Shown: in pieces, positions 8,144 to 13,231 of the stretch
Layout of the letters: each line of letters starts with the position of its first letter
Position numbering within the stretch: the stretch's first letter is position 1
Source of the DNA: JARRQB01 sp965368585
GTDB taxonomy: Bacteria; Pseudomonadota; Gammaproteobacteria; Chromatiales; Chromatiaceae
Direction of reading: 5' to 3'
DNA: 13,231 nt
Assembly: GCA_965368585.1 (NCBI GenBank)
Contig: CBDUNM010000142.1
Span: forward strand, 1 to 13,231
Notes under the pieces: generated by a model
Databases searched by the model: none
What the model was told of the DNA's origin: nothing
The model's input: only the letters and a program-made list of their open reading frames with translations
Program-made: the position numbers and the translations under genes

Positions 8144-9151
8144 TTAGGCGGTTGATACCTGCGCTTTGGCGTCCAGATAGCCGCACTCAATGCGGCGCGA
8201 GATCGCCGACTTGGAGAAATCCGCAGGGCCGCCCGCGTCCCCTATATCGTTATTGTGGATGACGGTCAAGCGGTCGATTTTCCGGTAGCGCGTGAGCGCT
8301 TTGAAACCGGGGTGTTTTCGAACCGGGCTAGTCTCGGGTAACGCTCGACTGACCTCTTCCAGCAGCTCGATGTGGGCGTTGAGCTTGCGATAAATTTTTA
8401 GATCCTGCTTGAGTTTGCTGGAGAACATGATCTCGAAGGTGCGCCAGAGTACGCCGAGCAGATTCGTTGGAATCTCGGCGCGATTGCGGAACAGGTCAAC
8501 GACGATGACCTCTGTCTCGGTGCCGCTATCGTACTGATCAGACTCTTCCAAGGCATTGAGTGCGCGCCCCAGAGGTGCATTCGAAACCAGACCGCCATCC
8601 CAGTAAGCGCCGTCGCCAACCTGCGTGATGGGAAACGCCGGTGGCAGGCTGGTACTGGCCATGAGATGATCGACGCGTAATCCCTGCCGATTATCGAACG
8701 TCTCCAGCTCGCCGGTTTCGATATTAACGGCCGTCACCGCGACGTACGTTTCGCTACTATTGAGTTTGTCGAAATCCACCCATTTTTCGATCGACGCCCG
8801 CAGCGGAAAAGTCTCGTAAAAGCTCGTCGCCAGAAAGGGCGTGACAATATAAGCCGGGTTCACGTAATACATCGTCTCATTACCCATCACTCCCAGACCG
8901 GCCTCGACAGCGTCGGGCACAAAGGGGATGTCCGGCATGGATAAATCCTCCCACATCTCGCCCAGCGCCTCGATCGGGCCGCTTCGGCCGCCCACCAGCG
9001 CCACGGCATTCAGTGCGCCGATGGATACGCCGGTAACAATGCTCGGGTTGAAATCGGGCTGTTCATAGAGCGCCTTGATCACACCGAATTCGTAGGCGCC
9101 CAGGGCGCCGCCGCCTTGCAGCACGAGTGCCGTTTGTTTTGAATTGCGCAT
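8144..9151 (-). CDS. Patatin-like phospholipase with DUF3734-like tail
   Basis: A 335-residue patatin-family serine acyl hydrolase (PF01734), predicted to cleave acyl chains from lipids. The oxyanion-hole glycine run GGGALG is at residues 13-18, the nucleophile elbow GVSIG at 41-45 (Ser43), and the catalytic DGG at 185-187, giving a complete Ser-Asp dyad. There is no signal peptide, so it is probably cytoplasmic or membrane-peripheral. The C-terminal part (from about 215: WRTFEIMFSSKLKQDLKIY and onward) resembles the DUF3734 extension (PF12536) of proteobacterial patatins often found beside short-chain dehydrogenases such as 3-hydroxybutyrate dehydrogenase. Consistent with this, a broken short-chain reductase ends 16 bases upstream on the same strand, so the two were probably once co-transcribed. 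The ribosome site is weak (GGGGCGA, too far away). With its upstream partner broken, its current promoter is unclear. Confidence 0.93.
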   Translation of the reverse strand: MRNSKQTALVLQGGGALGAYEFGVIKALYEQPDFNPSIVTGVSIGALNAVALVGGRSGPIEALGEMWEDLSMPDIPFVPDAVEAGLGVMGNETMYYVNPAYIVTPFLATSFYETFPLRASIEKWVDFDKLNSSETYVAVTAVNIETGELETFDNRQGLRVDHLMASTSLPPAFPITQVGDGAYWDGGLVSNAPLGRALNALEESDQYDSGTETEVIVVDLFRNRAEIPTNLLGVLWRTFEIMFSSKLKQDLKIYRKLNAHIELLEEVSRALPETSPVRKHPGFKALTRYRKIDRLTVIHNNDIGDAGGPADFSKSAISRRIECGYLDAKAQVSTA

Positions 9152-9167
9152 GGGTCAGATCGCCCCG

Positions 9168-9400
9168 TCAGTCCACCGCATGATAGCCGGCATCTACAAA
9201 CGCGATATTGCCGGTAGCTGAAAGTGCATCGTCACTCACCGAAAAGGCGGCCATCGCACCGACAGCGTCGATGCTGACCAGACGTTCGGCGTCTGTCAAC
9301 ATCGATGCACGAAAAATCAGTATTTCACTTGGGCTCGGCCCCGATGGCCAAAATCAGCTATCGCGGTGTCATGCAATTTCTTCACGATCGCTTTAGCTAC
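9168..9400 (-). pseudogene. Broken FabI-type enoyl-ACP reductase (C-terminal remnant)
   Basis: The minus strand from about 9305 to the TGA at 9168-9170 encodes a segment with RLVSIDAVGAMAAF, SATGNIAFVD and AGYHAVD at the end. This is the typical C-terminus of FabI-like short-chain reductases (the (L/V)VSI-x-DVG...TGN-x-x-x-VD-x-GYH pattern). In a different frame just upstream (9400-9317) lies AKA followed, 17 residues on, by FGHRG, which fits the AKAALE...LGPRG segment of the same family with equal spacing. The two parts are in different frames and the roughly 30-residue loop between them is missing, and the N-terminal half cannot be found, so the gene is non-functional. It ends 16 bases before the patatin start. 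Another short-chain dehydrogenase, such as a 3-hydroxybutyrate dehydrogenase, is the alternative; the ending fits FabI better. Confidence 0.5.
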
Positions 9401-9914
9401 CCTATCTCGCTGGGCACCGCTGCCGGTGTTGTCGATGACGCCAGTGATCGCGCCGCGCCAGTCAATGCCGCATGTGAGCTGAGCGGTATTCGGCAAAGTG
9501 CCGCCGATTCAGTCTTCCATTGCCACCAGCCGATACTCATCACAATCGATACCCCCTGTCGATTCTGCGCCCTGCTCGCCAAAAAAGCGCACCGTGGCGT
9601 GGACAGCTGGGGTGTGCACCTGCACTGGCTCGAATCAATCGGTTTTCAACGGCCCAGGAAACAGCACTCGCCGCCTACGGGTTCGCGCAGAAGCAACTTC
9701 GCGTGTTGTGCCGTTGAGACGCCCGACCGGCAAGGCGCGAGGCGTGCGAATAGCCAGCCGATCTAAATGACGAGCAACGCAGTCAGGCGGGATGTAGCGG
9801 CGTATCAAAACGGGAAATCGTTTTTTCGCTAAACCGAAGCAAGCCGTCAACTGATCCGTTTTTTCTCTACCGGACGATCACACATCTTTCGGTAGAAATT
9901 CGCCTGCCCGATGT
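9401..9914. other. Decayed sequence with traces of coding on the minus strand
   Basis: No intact gene. On the minus strand one frame runs from 9634 through the FabI-like piece at 9317 with only a single TGA (9509-9511). Its part at 9634-9512 reads as a plausible 41-codon protein segment (with RFFGEQGAEST and DEYRLVAMED) that I do not recognise. Plus-strand frames over the same bases have poorer composition and look like shadows. From 9720 to 9914 I see nothing beyond the end of the amidohydrolase operon. Confidence 0.35.
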
Positions 9915-10706
9915 TCACTCGAGTGGCCTGCCTTTGCACCATGCCCACAGCGCCAATGCCTCCGCCTCGATGCGGCGATAGGCTTCCGCCAGCCGCGCGG
10001 CCCAGTGGGCGGCGGCCGCCGCGCTGCGGAGTTCGTCCTGGCGAATCTCGATCATCACACTGGGCAGGCGGCGGCACTCGCCATGCACCGGCACCGTGTA
10101 GTCGAACGCCTCTTCGATCGGGTAGGGCTCGTTGTCCCCGACCGTGAGGTCGGCAGACAGGCCGAGTGCGCCACGGATCAGCGCCGCGAAACGCCCGTCG
10201 CGCCAGAAAGAGACGCCGATTTGCCAGGGCCGGTTCCGGCCGTCCAGGATTGGTGTGAAGCTGTGGATGCTGAGCAGCACGGTCGGCCGGTGGGCACGGC
10301 GGTCGAGCAGCCGGTCGATCGCGTCGTGATAGGCGCGGTAGCAGGCGTCGATGCGTGCCGCTCTGTCGCCGGGCGTCAGGTCACGGTTGCCCGGGACCGG
10401 AACCCCGGCGCTCTGAAGGACGATCGACTGCGCGCTGTGCAGCGGCCGGTTGCAGTCGATGACCAGACGCGAGTAGCCGCTCAGCAACAGCGGGGCATCG
10501 AGGTGTGCCGAAAGACGTCGCGCGACCTCGGCCGCACCCGGGTCCCAGGCGATGTGATCGGACAGCCGCTCGGAATCCAGACCAAGGGTGCCGAGCCCTC
10601 GCGGCACGCGATTGGAGGCATGATCGCAGACCAGCACGGCGCTGCCGCACCCGTCGGCGTTGACGGTCTCGACGGCAGCCGGCTCATCGGGTGCGAGCAA
10701 CGGCAT
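9915..10706 (-). CDS. N-formylglutamate amidohydrolase family protein
   Basis: A 263-residue protein of the N-formylglutamate amidohydrolase family (PF05013), metal-dependent hydrolases that in histidine degradation release formate from N-formylglutamate. Family motifs are clear: VLVCDHASN at residues 24-32, SDHIAWD at 49-55, DCNRP at 84-88, SIHSF at 146-150 and MIEIRQD at 218-224, holding the expected Asp, His and Glu ligands. There is no signal peptide. No hut genes are nearby; instead it follows a transglutaminase-like gene with a 15-base gap on the same strand, so the two are probably one transcript. That context points to removal or trimming of an amide or formyl-type group in peptide modification rather than histidine catabolism, which is an inference. 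The ribosome site is weak, so translational coupling is likely. Sampled GC reaches about 67-70%, clearly above the left half of the window. Confidence 0.92.
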   Translation of the reverse strand: MPLLAPDEPAAVETVNADGCGSAVLVCDHASNRVPRGLGTLGLDSERLSDHIAWDPGAAEVARRLSAHLDAPLLLSGYSRLVIDCNRPLHSAQSIVLQSAGVPVPGNRDLTPGDRAARIDACYRAYHDAIDRLLDRRAHRPTVLLSIHSFTPILDGRNRPWQIGVSFWRDGRFAALIRGALGLSADLTVGDNEPYPIEEAFDYTVPVHGECRRLPSVMIEIRQDELRSAAAAAHWAARLAEAYRRIEAEALALWAWCKGRPLE

Positions 10707-10721
10707 GGTGCAGCGCCGGAC

Positions 10722-11543
10722 TCAACTGTCGGACGGAGGTTTCACTTCGTCCGTCCAGACCTTGAAGCCCTTGAGCACATTCGGCCCGAAGGCGTTGCTG
10801 AGCGGGACATCGGCGGCGTCGCGCCCCTGGGCGATCAGCACGCGCCCGATCCTCGGCGTGTTGTTGCGCGGATCGAACACGTGCCAGCACCCGCCGAGAT
10901 ACGCCTCGAACCAGGCGGAGAAATCCATCGGGTCCGCCGAGGAAGGGACGCCGATGTCGCCCAGGTAGCCGGTGCAGTAACGCGCCGGGATGTTCATGCA
11001 GCGGCAGAAGGTGATCGCGAGATGCGTGTAGTCGCGGCACACGCCCTTGCGCTCGTTGAAGGCCTCCAGCGCGGTCTTCGTCACCCGGGCATGCTGGTAG
11101 CCGAAGGTGATGTGGTGGTGCACGTAGTCACAGATCGCCTGAACGCGCGCCCAGCCCAGTGGCGTCTGCCCGAACAGCGCCCAGGCCGTCTCCGACAGCC
11201 GGTCGGTCTCGCAGTAGCGGCTGCCGAGCAGGTAGACGAGTGTCTCCGCCGGCAGATACTCCACGGCGTACTGTATAGCGTTCGGGTCGATTGTATCGGG
11301 CTGTCCGCTGTCGTTGATCAGTGCGTCCGAGGCGATCCGAATCTGGCCCTGCGGCGCGACGATGCGGCTGCACCAGTTGCCGAACCCGTCGCGGTAGCCG
11401 GTGATCGGGCTCGGCGGGCTGGTGATGACGTGGTCCGCCATCACGAGATCGGCGACGCGGCTGAAATGGACATTCAGCGTCAGGATCATCGGTGTCGGCT
11501 GCGGACACTCGTAGACCAGTTCAAACCCGATGCGGATCTGCAT
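10722..11543 (-). CDS. Transglutaminase-like cysteine peptidase-fold protein
   Basis: A 273-residue transglutaminase-superfamily protein (PF01841, with the N-terminal beta region of PF08379 type). The catalytic triad is visible: Cys169 in KGVCRDYTH, His221 in CWHVFD and Asp224 in DPRN. There is no signal peptide, so a cytoplasmic location is expected. Bacterial members of this group act as peptidases or amide-modifying enzymes; the substrate is unknown. The ATG at 11543 is preceded by AGGAGG at four bases, whereas an ATG nine codons earlier would place the ribosome site inside the gene, so 11543 is chosen. It is the first gene of a two-gene operon with the amidohydrolase. In related clusters such genes accompany circularly permuted ATP-grasp and alpha-E proteins; neither is seen here, and the upstream space holds a recQ remnant instead. 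High GC like its partner. Confidence 0.93.
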   Translation of the reverse strand: MQIRIGFELVYECPQPTPMILTLNVHFSRVADLVMADHVITSPPSPITGYRDGFGNWCSRIVAPQGQIRIASDALINDSGQPDTIDPNAIQYAVEYLPAETLVYLLGSRYCETDRLSETAWALFGQTPLGWARVQAICDYVHHHITFGYQHARVTKTALEAFNERKGVCRDYTHLAITFCRCMNIPARYCTGYLGDIGVPSSADPMDFSAWFEAYLGGCWHVFDPRNNTPRIGRVLIAQGRDAADVPLSNAFGPNVLKGFKVWTDEVKPPSDS

Positions 11544-11547
11544 ACCA

Positions 11548-11553
11548 CCTCCT
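11548..11553 (-). promoter_or_regulatory. Strong ribosome binding site fixing the transglutaminase start
   Basis: The minus strand reads AGGAGG followed by TGGT and the ATG at 11543. It is the strongest Shine-Dalgarno match in the window and rules out the upstream in-frame ATG at 11570. Confidence 0.75.
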
Positions 11554-11782
11554 AAATATGGACTGACCACAGCGGCGCAACCCTATAGCTTCCCGATCGC
11601 GGCGCCGACGCGCCCGACCCTGCGCCCATCATGTCAGCTAACACGGGTCGAGATCCAAGGATTTCTTGGCGAGATTGGCAAAGAACCGGTCCGAGCACCA
11701 ATAAGCGGTGCGGCACGCGCCGCCAGCCCGCATTTCGGCGCGGCGCATCTATGCCACCGGGACCCCGTCCTGCCCGCCGCTG

Positions 11783-11955
11783 GCGCGCCATCCGTACCGG
11801 GGTGGCGTCACCGGACACGACGTAAGGGGGCTTGCCCTCGGCATCGGCCAGCCGGTGGCGCGAACGGACTCCTGCTAGTAGCCCTCGAGTTGCTTGCGCA
11901 GATCGTAGTGCACCACGAAGCGTACGCTCGGCTCGTCGTAGAATCGATCTGTTTG
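11783..11955 (-). pseudogene. recQ: RecQ helicase remnant with nonsense codon and internal deletion
   Basis: The minus strand encodes VRFVVHYDLRKQLEGY, then TAG, then QE. This is the RecQ motif V-RFV-(V/I)-H-x-DLPK-x-(I/L)-E-x-YYQE of the second helicase domain, with the second tyrosine codon turned into a stop. Immediately after, in the +1 frame, it reads HRLADAEGKPPYVVSGDATP then VRMARQ, which matches the RecQ region before the HRDC domain (VPPYV-(V/I)-F-x-DATL-x-(E/R)-MA). In intact RecQ these two segments are roughly 150-200 residues apart, so most of the zinc-binding and winged-helix region has been deleted. No helicase motifs I-V remain upstream. This is a dead fragment of a DNA repair helicase; the match of two separate signatures in the right order makes chance unlikely. 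Confidence 0.7.
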
Positions 11956-11978
11956 GCGTTGATCTTGACTATGTCGAC

Positions 11979-12000
11979 ACCCCGCGTATATTTTCGGGGT
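11979..12000. other. Short hairpin upstream of the recQ remnant
   Basis: ACCCCG and CGGGGT form a perfect six-pair stem with a ten-base AT-rich loop. It lies in a gene-free stretch between the recQ remnant and the polyphosphate kinase gene. No T-run follows on the + strand. It could be a relic terminator or an end of a lost insertion element; nothing else supports either. Confidence 0.25.
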
Positions 12001-12384
12001 ACTTTCGTATTTGATGGCCTATGGATGATTTGCTTACCGCTGGCGCACTAAAAATGCCACTTCAAAAAAAGAGGGTATTAAGGCCTCCAGGGAGCTTCAA
12101 TCCAGACATTCAGGAAAAGGTATTGCCGCCTGGTTTGAGGGCATGCTGAATAGACAATCCACCCTCCGAAGACCGCAGTCTTGAGCGGAAAGTAGCTTCG
12201 ACGGGTTAACACCGGGCAGAATGTGACTTCAGCCTGACGCCGTTAGTCTACCTCAACAGCCGTTGCCCCGAATGTGCCGACTGGTCGGCTGGCGGCCGAT
12301 TCCGCAAACCAGCACCGGCGCCAACGGGCCTGCGCTCACGGTATGTCGGGACGCTCAACTGATATAAAGGAGCACTAAATCATC
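12001..12384. other. Intergenic leader region of the polyphosphate kinase gene
   Basis: No recognised gene. On the + strand, 12021-12149 is a 42-codon ATG frame (PLQKKRVLRPPGSFNPDI in its middle) with a natural stop but no ribosome site and no known family; I do not call it. A small five-pair hairpin, GCCGA-CTGG-TCGGC, lies at 12276-12289. The stretch must hold the promoter of the kinase gene; a TATAAA near 12363 is too close to the start codon to serve as a -10 box, and no clear promoter was found. Confidence 0.4.
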
Positions 12385-13230
12385 ATGGCAAAAAACAAGC
12401 AGCCGGAATCTATTCCTGCCTCCAAAGGCAAAAAGAAAATCAGCAATGCGGTCTACGAGACCGAACTGGCGAAGTTGCAGGACGAATTGGTCAACCTGAA
12501 GGAATGGGTTGTCGCCAAGGGGCTAAAGGTCGTGGTGATATTCGAGGGTCGTGATGCCGCTGGCAAAGGCGGCGTGATCAAGCGCATCACGGAGTACCTG
12601 AACCCACGGGTCTGCCGTGTCGTGGCATTGGGTACGCCAACGGAACGTGAAAAAACCCAGTGGTATTTTCAGCGCTACGTGCCGCATCTGCCTGCCGCAG
12701 GAGAGATCGTTCTGTTCGACCGCAGCTGGTACAACCGCGCGGGCGTGGAACATGTCATGGGCTTTTGCACAGAGGATGAATATCAAGAGTTCCTGCGCAC
12801 TGCCCCTGAGTTCGAGCGCATGCTCATCCGCTCGGGCATTGTATTGATCAAGTACTGGTTTTCGGTCAACGATGAGGAACAGGAGCGGCGTTTTCAGGCG
12901 CGCCTCAACGATCCCAAGAAACGCTGGAAGCTGAGCCCCATGGACATCGAGTCGCGCAAACGCTGGGTGGAATACTCCATGGCCAAGGATGCCATGTTTT
13001 CTCATACCGACACTAAGCAGGCACCATGGTATGTCGTCAATTCGGACGTCAAGAAGCATGCTCGCCTGAACTGCATCAAGCACCTGCTGAGCATGATCCC
13101 GTATGAAGATATTGCGCCTGAGCCGATTACTCTGGAGCCGCGTAAAAGCAGCACGGGTTACGTCCGTCCCCCGATCTCCGACCAATCCTTCGTCCCGGAA
13201 TTCTATGATTCCAGTTTTGGTGAGAGCTGA
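12385..13230 (+). CDS. ppk2: Polyphosphate kinase 2, class I
   Basis: A complete 281-residue single-domain PPK2 (PF03976). These enzymes transfer phosphate between inorganic polyphosphate and nucleoside diphosphates; class I single-domain members mainly make GTP or ATP from the diphosphate. The Walker A loop GRDAAGKGG is at residues 55-63, followed by the TPTERE segment at 84-89, WYFQRYVPHLP at 93-103, and the Walker B region EIVLFDRSWYNR at 107-118. The KYWFSV strand at 156-161 and the helical lid region with RRFQARLNDPKKRWKLSP at 168-185 are also present. It acts in the cytoplasm. The N-terminus is Lys-rich, as is common. AAGGAG lies 12 bases before the ATG, slightly long but the only candidate. 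The stop codon TGA at 13228 is inside the window, so the gene is intact. It is divergent from the broken recQ and has no operon partner visible. Confidence 0.96.
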   Translation: MAKNKQPESIPASKGKKKISNAVYETELAKLQDELVNLKEWVVAKGLKVVVIFEGRDAAGKGGVIKRITEYLNPRVCRVVALGTPTEREKTQWYFQRYVPHLPAAGEIVLFDRSWYNRAGVEHVMGFCTEDEYQEFLRTAPEFERMLIRSGIVLIKYWFSVNDEEQERRFQARLNDPKKRWKLSPMDIESRKRWVEYSMAKDAMFSHTDTKQAPWYVVNSDVKKHARLNCIKHLLSMIPYEDIAPEPITLEPRKSSTGYVRPPISDQSFVPEFYDSSFGES

Positions 13231-13231
13231 T

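Noticed and set aside
9305..9766. A 153-codon plus-strand frame
   Set aside because: The minus strand over the same bases carries the FabI-like residues and better amino-acid composition, so this frame is a shadow.
10005..11555. A 516-codon open frame on the plus strand
   Set aside because: It lies antisense to the transglutaminase and amidohydrolase genes, whose family motifs are unmistakable. Long antisense frames are expected in GC-rich genes; its composition is rich in Arg, Val and Ala without any motif.
12021..12149. A 42-codon plus-strand small gene
   Set aside because: It has a start and stop but no ribosome site, no family and unremarkable length for chance; kept only as a note in the intergenic entry.
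12523..13185. A 220-codon open frame on the minus strand
   Set aside because: It is antisense to the intact PPK2 gene and has no recognisable motif.
1..13231. CRISPR arrays, tRNA and rRNA genes
   Set aside because: No regularly spaced direct repeats, cloverleaf or rRNA signature was found on either strand by eye.

Overview
The window looks like an environmental proteobacterium, probably gammaproteobacterial. This is an inference from gene families (class I PPK2, patatin with a DUF3734-like tail, multihaem cytochrome, transglutaminase/N-formylglutamate amidohydrolase pair) and a moderately GC-rich base composition; no rRNA, tRNA or marker gene is present to fix the lineage. Seven intact genes are separated by unusually long gene-poor stretches. 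Several of these hold gene remnants or hairpin-forming sequence, so the window reads as a remodelled accessory region rather than a compact core operon.

Layout. 1-216: no gene seen. 217-2151 (-): a secreted cysteine-rich protein with a duplicated five-cysteine module and two C-terminal PAN/Apple-type repeats; its GC is lower than the genes to its right. 2152-3740: about 1.6 kb without an intact gene, holding an AT-rich stretch, a possible IS91-type transposase tail and two related hairpins with a GGAT loop. 3741-6032 (+): an exported eight-haem c-type cytochrome fused to HEAT-like and TPR repeats. It converges on 6125-7579 (-), an exported sulfatase, with a perfect hairpin between the two stop codons. 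7580-8143: leader and intergenic sequence. 8144-9151 (-): patatin-like phospholipase, directly downstream of a broken FabI-type reductase (about 9168-9400). 9401-9914: decayed sequence.

9915-11543 (-): a GC-rich two-gene operon, transglutaminase-like protein then N-formylglutamate amidohydrolase. 11783-11955 (-): remnant of a RecQ helicase with a nonsense codon and a large internal deletion. 11956-12384: hairpin plus non-coding sequence. 12385-13230 (+): complete class I polyphosphate kinase 2.

The genes do not form one pathway. The clearest functional unit is the transglutaminase/amidohydrolase pair, which belongs to a known but poorly understood peptide-modification neighbourhood whose usual partners (ATP-grasp and alpha-E proteins) are absent here. 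The cytochrome and sulfatase are both predicted to act outside the cytoplasm. The strongest candidates for undescribed biology are the cysteine-rich PAN protein and the cytochrome-HEAT-TPR fusion.
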